DNA from: Vibrio tetraodonis
Lineage (GTDB): Bacteria; Pseudomonadota; Gammaproteobacteria; Enterobacterales; Vibrionaceae
Reading direction: 5' to 3'
Length of the DNA: 64,000 nucleotides
NCBI RefSeq assembly: GCF_003350295.1
Contig: NZ_QLYY01000005.1
Location: 248,001-312,000 of the forward strand
Positions 27,119-36,734 of the stretch are shown piece after piece. The notes under the pieces are model-generated. The model saw nothing but the letters and a program-made list of their open reading frames with translations, did not search any database and was not told the origin of the DNA. Numbering within the stretch: position 1 is the first letter of the stretch; each line of letters opens with the position of its first letter. The translations under genes and the position numbers were made by a program.

Positions 27119-27815
27119 TTTTTTCTCCATTCGATGTGTAAAAGCCGGTAATCATTCCAAGTATCGTCGCACCAATAAGAGAATACTCAAATCCTACCAT
27201 GTCTAAAGCCAGTACAGAAAAGCCACTGACAAGCACCGCAAAAAGAGTCGAACGATCTTTTATTGATGGGATAACAATAGCAATGAATGTTGCAGCGATT
27301 GCAAATTCAAGTCCGAGTTCCTCAATATTATCAATACTTGAACCTGCGATTATTCCGCCGAGCGTCGCAAGGTTCCAAACCAAATAAAAGCCCACTCCTG
27401 CAGTCATGGCATACACGTAACTGAACGAGCGAGTTTTATCAATATGACTGGTTGAAACAGCAAACATTTCATCGGTAAGAAAAAAAGCGAAAGCCATACG
27501 CTTAAACCAAGATAGCTGCATAATATGTGCCTGAAAAACCGCTGAATAAAGAAGATGACGAGAGCCGATAACAAAAGTTGAAGACAGTATGGGCAATGTA
27601 GGACTCATTACTCCAAATAGAGAAATACCCGCCAACTGAGCGGCGCCAGCAAACACAAACAATGACATTGCCTGTGCCTGTATCGGAGAAAGGCCTGCTT
27701 GAATCGTCAACGAACCACATAGTACTCCCCAAGGGATTACTGCTAAACACAATGGAAAAATTGCAACACTGGCTTGATAAATTAACCTAGCTTCACTGGA
27801 TAGTTTAAAGTTCAA
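27108..27815 (-). CDS. azlC: AzlC family branched-chain amino acid exporter subunit
   Basis: A 235-residue inner-membrane protein with the AzlC pattern: PLCLAVIPWGVLCGSL, then AQAMSLFVFAGAAQLAG and LPILSSTFVIGSRHLLYSA and FAFFLTDEMFAV. With AzlD it forms an exporter of branched-chain amino acids or their analogues. The apparent start is a TTG with GAGAGG nine bases before it, and no in-frame ATG lies near the N-terminus. Cotranscribed with azlD. Confidence 0.88.
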   Translation of the reverse strand: MNFKLSSEARLIYQASVAIFPLCLAVIPWGVLCGSLTIQAGLSPIQAQAMSLFVFAGAAQLAGISLFGVMSPTLPILSSTFVIGSRHLLYSAVFQAHIMQLSWFKRMAFAFFLTDEMFAVSTSHIDKTRSFSYVYAMTAGVGFYLVWNLATLGGIIAGSSIDNIEELGLEFAIAATFIAIVIPSIKDRSTLFAVLVSGFSVLALDMVGFEYSLIGATILGMITGFYTSNGEKNDA

Positions 27816-27972
27816 AATCGATGGCCTCTCTTCTACAAATTATGAGAACATATTTATCATACTTCTCATTAATAGATCTAGGCCAGATAATATAATTAAT
27901 TACCATATTTATCATAGCCTAAGAATTAAGACCAAATATCCGTTTCATATTGAAGTCAGAGATTGATGGTTT

Positions 27973-28371
27973 TTATTTATTCATCTGACTCTCTAAGGTT
28001 TGAATGCGCTTATTTTGTGCTTTAATGGCTTCGAGCAAGATTGGAATCATTGAGCGATAGTCAACTCTCAAATAACCTGCTTCTGGATCATCATGAACAA
28101 CTTCAGGATAAACAAGCTTTAAGTCCTGAGCAATGAAGCCAAACTCTGTCCTATCTGAACCGTTAAGTTGGTATCGAACACCTTGGATGCGGTTCACCTT
28201 CTCTATTGGGGATATAATATTGGTAATATTTTTCTTTAACTTGATATCACTGCACCATGGTTGAAACTTATCTGGACACACTTTTGGTTGTGGTAGATTG
28301 TCTGCATTGACTAAATTAGATACAAAGGCCATAAAGAAAGTAATGAAATAAAGAGTGTTATTTTTTAACAT
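27973..28371 (-). CDS. Secreted stand-alone S74 intramolecular chaperone domain
   Basis: A 132-residue protein consisting of a signal peptide (about 1-23, ending NLVNA), a 17-residue segment with Cys32 and Cys40, and a peptidase S74 domain. S74 domains are C-terminal chaperones of phage tail fibres and some adhesins, which self-cleave once the trimer has folded. The core is clear: SDIKLKKNI, IQGVRYQLNG, EFGFIAQDLKLVYPEVV, LRVDYRSMIPILLEAIKAQNKRI. The catalytic pair would be Ser41 and Lys46, with the usual spacing of five. No fibre precedes it. The protein ends in the usual coiled-coil helix. Confidence 0.82.
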   Translation of the reverse strand: MLKNNTLYFITFFMAFVSNLVNADNLPQPKVCPDKFQPWCSDIKLKKNITNIISPIEKVNRIQGVRYQLNGSDRTEFGFIAQDLKLVYPEVVHDDPEAGYLRVDYRSMIPILLEAIKAQNKRIQTLESQMNK

Positions 28372-28427
28372 AGAGTCTCACTAGTTAGTAATGTGTTTAT
28401 TTTTAATAATCATTAAATGCGATAATA

Positions 28428-28471
28428 TATTTAACCACATAATATAAACTATTTAACCACATAATATAAAC
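28428..28471. repeat. 22-bp tandem repeat, two exact copies
   Basis: The unit TATTTAACCACATAATATAAAC occurs twice in direct succession (28428-28449 and 28450-28471). A degenerate third copy lies at about 28493-28515. It sits in the AT-rich gap between the S74 gene and the small secreted pair, about 180 bases before the first start codon. Confidence 0.85.
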
Positions 28472-28650
28472 GATAAAAAGGATGATATAGAATATCTAAC
28501 CAATAAAATATAAAGATCAAAATAGTGATTGATTTATCTTTAAAATAATCAATTTTAGTGACGAAAGGCAATTAATTTAAAATATCCAATTCAAAAATGT
28601 TTTTTTTATGTTAAAAAACATCCGATGTAATTATACCGAACAATTTTATA

Positions 28651-29049
28651 ATGAAGACATTAGCCGTAATTTTATTTTTTTTCATGAGTGTAATAAATAC
28701 TTCTCAAGCGACAACTCTCACTTATATCTACTGTGGTTTATCAGATGGTAGTGATTGGGATTGGTTGCTTGATGAACAAGGAAACTACATTAGTATAGAA
28801 GGGCAATGGAGAAGAGTATCTCTTCATGATTCAAGTTTCTTCAATGTATTCAACGTAGAGAAAGCAACCTTTGATGAAAAAAACCTTGATTGCCCCTCGG
28901 GTTATAACCTCCAACCTGCTGACCGCAATACCTCATATTGGGAAGTATTCCAAATAACACTTCCAAATGGCTCGACCTATTTTATGGACGGGCATAAGTC
29001 TTATCACAATACTAGCCGTCCTCAAAATCATTACCTTCGCTCATTGTAA
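28651..29049 (+). CDS. Small secreted protein, paralogue 1 of tandem pair
   Basis: A 132-residue protein with a signal peptide (ending near TSQAT) and a mature domain of about 112 residues. It shares a common pattern with the next gene: YCGLSDGSDWDWLLD, GNYISIEGQW, FFNVFNV, CPSGYNLQPADRNTS, WEVFQI and MDGHKS. Two cysteines are conserved. I do not recognise the family. The pattern of aromatic and Asp residues could suit ligand or glycan binding, but that is a guess. Confidence 0.75.
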   Translation: MKTLAVILFFFMSVINTSQATTLTYIYCGLSDGSDWDWLLDEQGNYISIEGQWRRVSLHDSSFFNVFNVEKATFDEKNLDCPSGYNLQPADRNTSYWEVFQITLPNGSTYFMDGHKSYHNTSRPQNHYLRSL

Positions 29050-29092
29050 AAATTAAAATATTTTAAACTTATATGGCAGAAATTAAATAGTA

Positions 29093-29482
29093 ATGAAAAA
29101 GATACTCGCTTATTTTTTATTTATATTGTCGCTTTATCCCTCAATATCATACTCAATGACTTATGTTTATTGTGGACTACCCGATGGCAGCGACTGGGAT
29201 TGGTTACTGGATAACAATGGAAACTACGAAACGATAGAGGGGACATGGGCAAGGATTACACAAAATAATGGGCGATATTTTAATGTATTTCGTGTAATAG
29301 AAAGTCATTATGACAGTAAAGCGTTTAGCTGTCCCGCTGGCTATGTGCCACAGCCAGCAGAGCGAAGAACATCAGGGTGGGAAGTGTTTGAAATACAAAA
29401 AACCGATGGTACAAGAATTCTACTTGACGGCCATAAAACAACCTATGATTCAAGGGGAATACCGTCTGCCTATCGGCTTTAA
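29093..29482 (+). CDS. Small secreted protein, paralogue 2 of tandem pair
   Basis: A 129-residue secreted protein, clearly homologous along its length to the gene 44 bases upstream (YCGLPDGSDWDWLLD, GNYETIEGTW, YFNVFRV, CPAGYVPQPAERRTS, WEVFEI, LDGHKT). The signal peptide ends near ISYS. The same two cysteines are kept. Divergence is strongest in the signal peptide and at the C-terminus. The pair arose by tandem duplication and is probably co-transcribed. Confidence 0.75.
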   Translation: MKKILAYFLFILSLYPSISYSMTYVYCGLPDGSDWDWLLDNNGNYETIEGTWARITQNNGRYFNVFRVIESHYDSKAFSCPAGYVPQPAERRTSGWEVFEIQKTDGTRILLDGHKTTYDSRGIPSAYRL

Positions 29483-29732
29483 TAATCACGAACTCTACTT
29501 TACTCTACATCTCCAAGCCTAGTAACAAAACATCATCATAGCTTCTTTAGTAAAAGTATTTAACTGTGACATTCAACCTCTAGGCTTCAAACTAATATCA
29601 ATAATAAAGATAGGCTTCTAATATTCCCTCCTAATTTTTAAGCTATACATCTAACCTCGATATTGAAAAACCATCAAAACATATAATTTTATGCTATTTT
29701 TTACATAGGATACGCTGTAAAGGAAAGCTCTT

Positions 29733-32294
29733 ATGTATCCACATATTATAGGAAAGTCACTCTTTTTTGTGGCTACACTATCGTTGTCTTTTTCTATTTC
29801 TGCAACTCTTCCAACTGGAGGAGATATTGTTAGTGGCTCAGGAAAGATTACCGCTTCTGAGAATACCATGAACATTACCCAAGCCAGCCCAAAACTTGTG
29901 ACTCACTGGCAAGACTTTTCAATAGGAAAAGAAAATACTGTTAATTTTATTCAACCTTCTCAATCATCTGTAGCACTAAATAAGGTATTAGGAAACAATG
30001 TCTCTGTCATCCAAGGCGCGTTAAATGCAAATGGACGTGTTTTTCTCGTAAACCCGAATGGAATAACGTTTACTTCTGATGCACAAATTAATGTCGGCGG
30101 GCTTGTCACCTCAACATTAGACATCAGCACCCACGATTTTTTGACTGACAACTATGTGTTTGAAGGACAAAGCACTAGCGTCATAGTTAATCAAGGTAAT
30201 ATAAGCGCAAGCCAAGATGGGACAATTGCATTAATCGCTGCAAAAATAATTAATCAAGGTCATATTTCAGCTCAATCTGGTAATGTTTTAATGGGTTCAG
30301 GGAATAAAGTCACTCTCGATCTTGGGGGCCCAGTGAAACTTCAAGTAGAAGAAGGTGCTATTGAAAGCTTGATATCACAAGGTGGAGCTGTTCATGCAGA
30401 TGGGGGATTAATCTACTTATCGGCAAAGGCTGTTGATGAGCTAGCTACTAGCGTCATCAATCACACTGGTATTACAGAAGCACAGACTTTATCTACCGGA
30501 GAAAAAGGAGAGATTATCCTACTGGGTGATATGGATTACGGGACAACAAAAGTAACAGGGATAATTGATGCTTCCGCACCAAATGGAGGAAACGGTGGTT
30601 TTATTGAAACCAGTGCGAAAAATATCGACATCAAAGATGATACCCGTGTTACTACATCATCCTCCCAAGGAGAAAGTGGTACATGGCTGATAGACCCTAA
30701 CGACTTTATCGTTGCTGCCAGTGGAGGAGATATTTCAGGTTCTACACTATCAAGCAACTTATCCAGCGGAAACGTGCAAATTCAAACCACAGGCACAGGC
30801 GGTAACTTATATGTTAATGATGCTGTTTCATGGTCAGCAAACAAACTCACGTTAACCGCAAACAACAATATCAACATTAACGCTAACTTGGTGGCAACGG
30901 GCCTTGGGAGTTTAGCATTTGAATATGGTCTAGATTCGACTTCGGGATCAACTAGTACCTATTCAATTGCAGACAATGTAGACGTATTAATCCCCAAGGC
31001 ATCAAATTTTACTTGGAAAAAAGGCAGTAGCGGAGCAGTCAATAACCTCTACTTCGGTAATAATTTGATCAAATTTGGCGACAATGCTGACGCTGCAATA
31101 ACGGATACTGGGGAACTACTTCAACCTTTTTACTACGATGACGGCACCTCATCGAGCCGCAATGCTGATTGGTACCAACTGACTTATCAGGATTATCCAC
31201 TAGATTTTGGGGTTGGGACTGATGGGGATGGCACGAACAATTGGAATTACAATGGAGAAGTGTTGGCAACCAACGGAGAGGCAGGCAGCGTAACCTTACT
31301 TGACAGTGTTAAGAATTCACTTTCAATAAACATAGCCAACTACGATGAAGGAATAGGAACTCTTGTGGCAACGACTAATGTTAATGTTGCTGAAACAGCA
31401 AACACCATTGATATTACTCACTCATACACTTTAGGAAAGGATAAAAGATTTGTAAGAACTACAACGACCATATCGAATAACAGTACTACGACCTCCTTAA
31501 CCAATGTTCGTTTATGGATTGGTACTAGGGACGACTTTATTGGTGAGTCAGATAAAAGTTATATGGCGAAAGGAAATATCTCCGATGGTTTTGTTCAGAT
31601 TTCGGAACAAAACACTCAAGCCAAAGCGATTGAAATTACTGAAACACTCGATGGTACTGGCGCAGCGGTATTATTCTATTCAACCTCTGATGGTGCCGAT
31701 ACTGTTACCACAGGTTTTGGCAAATTTTCCAAAATCATGCAAAAGGATCCGCGCACCTCGGAAGTAATAACAGACCAAATTGATGGATCTTACGCGTTAT
31801 TTTTACGTATGAACGACTTAGATCCCAGCACAAGTGAAAGCATTAATTGGTATTACGCTGCCGGAAAAGCCAGTGATATTGAAAACATCGTTCAAACTGT
31901 GGCTGATGATACCGGTCTTATTGCCGCAACTGAACAACCTATTACCGTACCTGAGCCAATAGACTCTTCAATACCACAGACTACCGCGGTGTCTGTTGTT
32001 CAGTCTATAACGCCTATACCCTACAAAATCGTCGTCTCTCCTACCCAGTTAGATTATTCAAATGAAATTGGCTCCTTAGATATAGTGCAAATCAGCAGTA
32101 ATGATGTAGAAAGTACTGCGAACACCTCAGACGATAACAGCACTATCTCAAGTGCCTTATTAAGCCGTGAAAATGATATATTGGGCCCATTAAAGGTATT
32201 TATCATCGATGGAGGTATTCGTTTCCCTTCTTGGGCTCCACCAGAGTTCAGGACCCTATTCAATCAAATCGATATTAATGGTAAAGGCGAGTAA
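29733..32294 (+). CDS. Two-partner secretion exoprotein (TpsA)
   Basis: An 853-residue exoprotein exported by the TpsB pore encoded next. The signal peptide is residues 1-24. A TPS domain of the filamentous-haemagglutinin type covers about 25-290, with SVALNKVLGNNVSVIQGALN, VFLVNPNGITF (NPNG at 107-110) and AQINVGGLVTSTLDIS. A beta-helical part follows (NKLTLTANNNININANL). From about 490 to 730 the sequence looks globular rather than repetitive (WNYNGEVLATNGEAGSVTLL, VRLWIGTRDDFIGESDKSYM). No long adhesin repeats are present, so it is short for the family. The function of the globular part is unknown. Confidence 0.9.
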   Translation: MYPHIIGKSLFFVATLSLSFSISATLPTGGDIVSGSGKITASENTMNITQASPKLVTHWQDFSIGKENTVNFIQPSQSSVALNKVLGNNVSVIQGALNANGRVFLVNPNGITFTSDAQINVGGLVTSTLDISTHDFLTDNYVFEGQSTSVIVNQGNISASQDGTIALIAAKIINQGHISAQSGNVLMGSGNKVTLDLGGPVKLQVEEGAIESLISQGGAVHADGGLIYLSAKAVDELATSVINHTGITEAQTLSTGEKGEIILLGDMDYGTTKVTGIIDASAPNGGNGGFIETSAKNIDIKDDTRVTTSSSQGESGTWLIDPNDFIVAASGGDISGSTLSSNLSSGNVQIQTTGTGGNLYVNDAVSWSANKLTLTANNNININANLVATGLGSLAFEYGLDSTSGSTSTYSIADNVDVLIPKASNFTWKKGSSGAVNNLYFGNNLIKFGDNADAAITDTGELLQPFYYDDGTSSSRNADWYQLTYQDYPLDFGVGTDGDGTNNWNYNGEVLATNGEAGSVTLLDSVKNSLSINIANYDEGIGTLVATTNVNVAETANTIDITHSYTLGKDKRFVRTTTTISNNSTTTSLTNVRLWIGTRDDFIGESDKSYMAKGNISDGFVQISEQNTQAKAIEITETLDGTGAAVLFYSTSDGADTVTTGFGKFSKIMQKDPRTSEVITDQIDGSYALFLRMNDLDPSTSESINWYYAAGKASDIENIVQTVADDTGLIAATEQPITVPEPIDSSIPQTTAVSVVQSITPIPYKIVVSPTQLDYSNEIGSLDIVQISSNDVESTANTSDDNSTISSALLSRENDILGPLKVFIIDGGIRFPSWAPPEFRTLFNQIDINGKGE

Positions 32295-32306
32295 AGGTAG
32301 AAGGTT

Positions 32307-33977
32307 TTGACTAGAGTAGCGCTATTTTGGTCCAGCACATTAATCATGCTTACCAGCACTATGCCCCATTTTTCTCAAGCTCAGCAACAACCTGATGCGG
32401 GACATACAAGCCAAGAGCTTAACAACCAAATTGTGACCCCCAAATCATCCTCTGTACCATCATTTACAACCCCAGCAACACCTCAAAATATCGAGTCAGG
32501 TGGCGCTATCGTTCAAATAGAAAGCATCGAGCTTAACGGTAACTCTGTATTTAACGACCAAGCATTATTAGCAATATTAGATATTGAGGGGAAAGAATAT
32601 GATTTTGCTGGTTTACAAAACTTGGCCAGAAAAATAACAGACTTCTACCACCAACAAGACTACCCTTTTGCTCGAGCTATCCTACCAGCTCAAACCTTAA
32701 CAGAAGGTAAACTCAAAATAGAAATCATTGAAGGTCGCTATGGCAAGATTTCAGTATCAAGCGACGACACTAGTGTCGAATATCAAGAATCAGCGCAAGA
32801 GTATTTATCTGTGCTTAATTCGGGAAGTGTCATAAAAGGCTCTGAGCTTGAAAACATCTGCCTGATCTTAGATGATCAACCCGGATTCAGCGTGATTCCT
32901 GTGGTTAAGCCCGGCGAAAAGATTGGCTTAGGAGATCTCGTTGTAAACATTCGCCCTGACAAACCTTATGGAGGGAGCGTTAAACTGGATAACAAGGGGA
33001 ATCGTTATACGGGAAGTGGACGTATTCAGCTAGATGGCTATCTAAATAGCCCTTTCATATTTGGTGACAAACTAGACACTAGCCTGGTGTACACTGAAGA
33101 AAATATGTGGTTCGGTTCATTGTCATACGGCTTACCACTGCTTTATCCTGGCTTACGAGGAAATATTGGGATTCAACATACGGATTATCAATTAGGTAAA
33201 GAGTTTACGAGCCTAGATGCTCACGGCACAGCAGATATATTAAGTGCAGGCTTAAAATATCCTTTAGTACGATCCCAGCAACAAAATATATCACTTTTCA
33301 CCACCTATCAGCAAAAATGGTTGGTCGATAAACAAGGGGCTACAGCGACAAAAGCTGAGAAATCAAGTCATGTTATCACCACGGCATTAAACTTTGATTT
33401 TAAAGATCTAATAGGTGGAGGTGGGGTAACATATGGCTCGATAACTTGGACTCATGGCTTCCTTGACCTTGATGACGGTTTATATGCGATTGATAATCTA
33501 ACCGCTCATACTGATGGTGTGTTTGATAAGATAAATTTCGACGTGCGACGCATCAATAATCTTCCTATCAAATTCCACAGCCTATACGTTCGGATTACAG
33601 GTCAAAAGGCATTTGAGAACCTTGATTCTTCAGAAGATTTTGGCCTTGGAGGACCAAATGGAGTCCGCGCTTACCCTGTTGGAGAGTCATACGGGGATGA
33701 GGGTATTTTAAGCCAGATAGAGCTTCGTCGTGTCTATAACACTAGAGTTAGCTCATATCTATTTTTTGATTATGGGTATACCAGAACAAATCATACTCCT
33801 TGGACAACATTAGATAATGACAGAACCATAGGAGGCGCTGGTTTAGGTTTTCAATATACATTTAAAAACATTGAGATGGATACTACAGTCGCATGGCGAA
33901 CGGTTGGTGGGCCTCCGCAATCAGATAGCCGCATAACAACCCCAACATTTTGGCTTAACATGTCTTACAACTTTTAA
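32307..33977 (+). CDS. Two-partner secretion outer-membrane transporter (TpsB, ShlB/FhaC type)
   Basis: A 556-residue outer-membrane pore that exports the TpsA partner. After a signal peptide ending near FSQAQ come POTRA domains (VQIESIELNGNSVFNDQALLAIL and the second half PDKPYGGSVKLDNKGNRYTG) and a 16-strand type barrel. The conserved GPNGVRAYPVGESYGDEG segment of the family is present, and the last residue is Phe. The start is probably a TTG at 32307: it gives a complete signal peptide, and AAAGG lies nine bases upstream. The gene follows tpsA by 12 bases, so they form an operon. Confidence 0.92.
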   Translation: MTRVALFWSSTLIMLTSTMPHFSQAQQQPDAGHTSQELNNQIVTPKSSSVPSFTTPATPQNIESGGAIVQIESIELNGNSVFNDQALLAILDIEGKEYDFAGLQNLARKITDFYHQQDYPFARAILPAQTLTEGKLKIEIIEGRYGKISVSSDDTSVEYQESAQEYLSVLNSGSVIKGSELENICLILDDQPGFSVIPVVKPGEKIGLGDLVVNIRPDKPYGGSVKLDNKGNRYTGSGRIQLDGYLNSPFIFGDKLDTSLVYTEENMWFGSLSYGLPLLYPGLRGNIGIQHTDYQLGKEFTSLDAHGTADILSAGLKYPLVRSQQQNISLFTTYQQKWLVDKQGATATKAEKSSHVITTALNFDFKDLIGGGGVTYGSITWTHGFLDLDDGLYAIDNLTAHTDGVFDKINFDVRRINNLPIKFHSLYVRITGQKAFENLDSSEDFGLGGPNGVRAYPVGESYGDEGILSQIELRRVYNTRVSSYLFFDYGYTRTNHTPWTTLDNDRTIGGAGLGFQYTFKNIEMDTTVAWRTVGGPPQSDSRITTPTFWLNMSYNF

Positions 33978-34056
33978 CGGCCCTCGGTAGCAGGAGCAAG
34001 TATTCAAACTCCATCGCTTGTTACTCAATTTATCGTGTATGGAAGTCCCAACACCT

Positions 34057-34317
34057 CTATTTCAAAGGATCATCGTCCGGTAAGGCATTATGAATCCAGA
34101 GTGCTAATCTATGTTTGATACTGCTTCCATCAAGTTTACTCTCTGGCAAGGGTGTAATTTGCTTAGCATCAACCAAAAACAGATAGATGGCTTTTACTTT
34201 CAAAGGCTGAGGAGACTGAGGTAAGTCAAAACCCTGCATCTTGGCCATTTTACCACCAATTTCTAACGCTTTTTTGACTAGTTTGTCTTCGTTATGAAGT
34301 TTTGATTTTTTTGACAT
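34057..34317 (-). CDS. Small cytoplasmic protein, DUF5062-like
   Basis: An 86-residue basic protein with no signal peptide, beginning MSKKSKLHNEDKLVKKAL and ending in KHRLALWIHNALPDDDPL. Its size and the terminal ALWI...LP.D.PL pattern resemble DUF5062, a small Vibrio family of unknown function; I am only moderately sure. Start is the ATG at 34317, with AAAGAGG eight bases upstream. Confidence 0.65.
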   Translation of the reverse strand: MSKKSKLHNEDKLVKKALEIGGKMAKMQGFDLPQSPQPLKVKAIYLFLVDAKQITPLPESKLDGSSIKHRLALWIHNALPDDDPLK

Positions 34318-34520
34318 GAAGAAAACCTCTTTAAACAATTGGACTCAGATTACACTAAACTAGCCAAAACACCTATTAACAGACTCTCAGATTGAAAATC
34401 ATGCTGTTTTCATTTTTACGTATAAACCAGCTTAGAAAGAGATCTCGCAATCTCAATCAAGCAACCATAAACCATCTTAATTACTATTAGTGCGACTTCT
34501 GAATTGGGAATAAGCAAAGA

Positions 34521-35384
34521 ATGACAACGACCAAACGCCGTGAGCAGCATATCAAAAAAGTATGCGATTTTATTGATCATCATCTAGATGATGAGTTCAC
34601 ACTAGAACAACTCAGCGCACTGGCAGCAAGTTCCAAATACCATTTTCATCGAATATTCAAGTCTTCTGTGGGTATAAGTGCTACCCAATATGTATTGTTG
34701 GTTCGCATGAAGAGAGCGTCATTTCGTTTGGCATTCGAACATGAAGTAAGTATTACGGACATTGCATTTGAAGCGCACTTTGAAAGCCTAGAGGCATTTT
34801 CTCGCGCTTTTTCGAGAATATTTGGTCAGTCTCCTTCTCAATTTAGAAATCAACCTGAGTGGCATGGTTGGCACTCACGATATGACTATCATCCCCCAAA
34901 AGTTGGAGATAAGGTAATGGATGTAAACATCATTGATTTCAAACAAACCCAAATTGCTTTAATTGAGCATATCGGCTCTGAAAAGCTGATTTACGAAACC
35001 GTCTCAAAGTTTATACAGTGGCGAAAGTCGACAGGATTATCGCCAATAAAAACACATGACACATTTGGTATCCCGCACTCTGACCCAAGTATCACACCAG
35101 ATGAAGAGTTCCAGTTTGATATTTGCGGTTCTTATCAAGGAAAAATACCAGAAAATGAATATGGGGTAAAATCTGGAGTCATCCCTAGCGGTAGATGCGC
35201 AGTGGTAATTCACAAGGGAAGCTATAGCCGTATGAATGAAACGATAGAATACCTATATCAAAAGTGGCTTCCTCAAAGCGGAGCCAGTTTACGGGATTTT
35301 CCTTGCTTCTTTCGGTATATAAACTTTAGCCATCAAGTGGATGAGTGTGACCTGCTAACAGAAATCCATCTGCCTATTACCTGA
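34521..35384 (+). CDS. AraC family regulator with GyrI-like effector domain
   Basis: A 287-residue transcription regulator. The N-terminal 105 residues hold two AraC helix-turn-helix motifs (FTLEQLSALAASSKYHFHRIFK and ITDIAFEAHFESLEAFSRAF, ending FGQSPSQFR). The rest (about 125-287) is a GyrI/SbmC-like ligand-binding domain. Members (Rob, SoxS relatives and drug-responsive regulators) bind small lipophilic or cationic ligands. The neighbouring genes give no clear target. A hairpin follows the stop. Confidence 0.9.
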   Translation: MTTTKRREQHIKKVCDFIDHHLDDEFTLEQLSALAASSKYHFHRIFKSSVGISATQYVLLVRMKRASFRLAFEHEVSITDIAFEAHFESLEAFSRAFSRIFGQSPSQFRNQPEWHGWHSRYDYHPPKVGDKVMDVNIIDFKQTQIALIEHIGSEKLIYETVSKFIQWRKSTGLSPIKTHDTFGIPHSDPSITPDEEFQFDICGSYQGKIPENEYGVKSGVIPSGRCAVVIHKGSYSRMNETIEYLYQKWLPQSGASLRDFPCFFRYINFSHQVDECDLLTEIHLPIT

Positions 35385-35404
35385 CCTCATCAGTAAAAAA
35401 TACA

Positions 35405-35432
35405 TGTTTGGGCATCATTGAAAGCCCAAACA
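35405..35432 (+). terminator. Hairpin after AraC-type gene
   Basis: A 9-bp perfect stem (TGTTTGGGC with GCCCAAACA) around a ten-base loop, 20 bases after the stop. The sequence after it is not a T-run, so strength is uncertain. Confidence 0.5.
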
Positions 35433-35593
35433 TACACTCGATACTAAAAATCTTATACGGAGATATAAGGTACCCATATAAAACCCTTTTAATTCAATTA
35501 AATAAAGTAATGATTTTTTATCTAAACCTCTAGAAAATTCACACGTTATTAGTCAGGATGCATATTCACACAATAATAAAGCAGAGGCTATTA

Positions 35594-36724
35594 ATGAAAG
35601 TTGGTTTCATACTGTTATTACTCGGGATTGCCTCGGTCCAAGCTCAAGTACCTCGTACATGGCAGCATATGGACCTGGGTAGTACTCATACTTGTGCCAT
35701 ATCTACATATGGCCAGTTAAGCTGCTGGGGAAATAACTATTCTGGTGAAGTAGGGGTGGGTGTGTCGGATCTGGATTTTTTTAACACGCCACAAAACGTC
35801 AATATTCGTCATTCTATCTATTCGGTTGATTTGGGAGGGACCCATGCTTGCTTAACATTAACCAATGGCTCTGTAAAATGTTGGGGGAGCAACCGTAGAC
35901 ACCTACTGGGACCAAATTTGCATCGGATCATCTCTCCAACCGATTACGAACTAGACGATATTCCCACTAAGATTAGTATTGGTCATGATCATGCTTGCTA
36001 CATTCTCGCTGACAAAACCGCTAAATGTTGGGGAGAAAATTTTTATGGTCAATTAGGAACAGGATCAACCAACCCACGACTTTATCCCCAAGCCGTTCTT
36101 AACGAGCAAGGTATCGAACAAATTGAAACTGGGGGTAACTTTTCATGCCTACTTAACGATAGTGGACAGGTTAAATGTTGGGGGAACAATTACTTTGGGC
36201 AGCTAGGTATTGGTTTTCCACCCTGGCATGTACAAGACACTCGTTCATACTTATTGCCTCAAACCGTAGGCCTTGAGAGTAGAGCTATCAAGATCTCTAC
36301 CGGAAAATTCTTTGGTTGTGCTCTGATGGAAAATAACCGTGTCTCATGCTGGGGTAACAATCAATTTGGTCAACTAGGAATCGGAAGTAGACAAAATTCA
36401 GCCTTACCTCAGAATGTCGATCTCATCGATAATGCTGTTGATTTAGCTGCGGGTGACTACCATGTGTGTGCAGTTCTCTCAGACTCTAGTCTGCAATGCT
36501 GGGGGAACAATCAGTATGGACAATTGGGCAATGGTAATGACATTACTCAGGAAAGACCTGTTAACGTGGATATAAGCCAGGATATAGACAGCATCTCTTT
36601 GGGCAAGCAACATTCGTGTGCCTTACTCAATAATGGTGTTATGAAATGCTGGGGAGATAATATTAACGGACAGCTAGGTATTGGCAACAACGTGACTACC
36701 TCTGTACCACAAACGGTATATTAA
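35594..36724 (+). CDS. Secreted RCC1-repeat (beta-propeller) protein
   Basis: A 376-residue exported protein with a signal peptide (KVGFILLLLGIASVQAQ) and then about seven RCC1-type repeats of roughly 50 residues. Each has the core HxCAL...GxxxCWGxNxxGQLGxG, for example CWGNNYFGQLGIG and CWGNNQYGQLGNG. Such repeats fold into a seven-bladed propeller used for protein binding. Each blade carries paired cysteines, consistent with disulphides outside the cytoplasm. Start is the ATG at 35594, with AGAGG six bases upstream; the earlier in-frame ATG at 35558 lacks this. Partner unknown. Confidence 0.85.
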   Translation: MKVGFILLLLGIASVQAQVPRTWQHMDLGSTHTCAISTYGQLSCWGNNYSGEVGVGVSDLDFFNTPQNVNIRHSIYSVDLGGTHACLTLTNGSVKCWGSNRRHLLGPNLHRIISPTDYELDDIPTKISIGHDHACYILADKTAKCWGENFYGQLGTGSTNPRLYPQAVLNEQGIEQIETGGNFSCLLNDSGQVKCWGNNYFGQLGIGFPPWHVQDTRSYLLPQTVGLESRAIKISTGKFFGCALMENNRVSCWGNNQFGQLGIGSRQNSALPQNVDLIDNAVDLAAGDYHVCAVLSDSSLQCWGNNQYGQLGNGNDITQERPVNVDISQDIDSISLGKQHSCALLNNGVMKCWGDNINGQLGIGNNVTTSVPQTVY

Positions 36725-36734
36725 GAGATGGTAA

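Noticed and set aside
28428..28515. CRISPR-like array
   Set aside because: The 22-bp copies are directly adjacent with no spacers and no cas genes nearby; called a plain tandem repeat.
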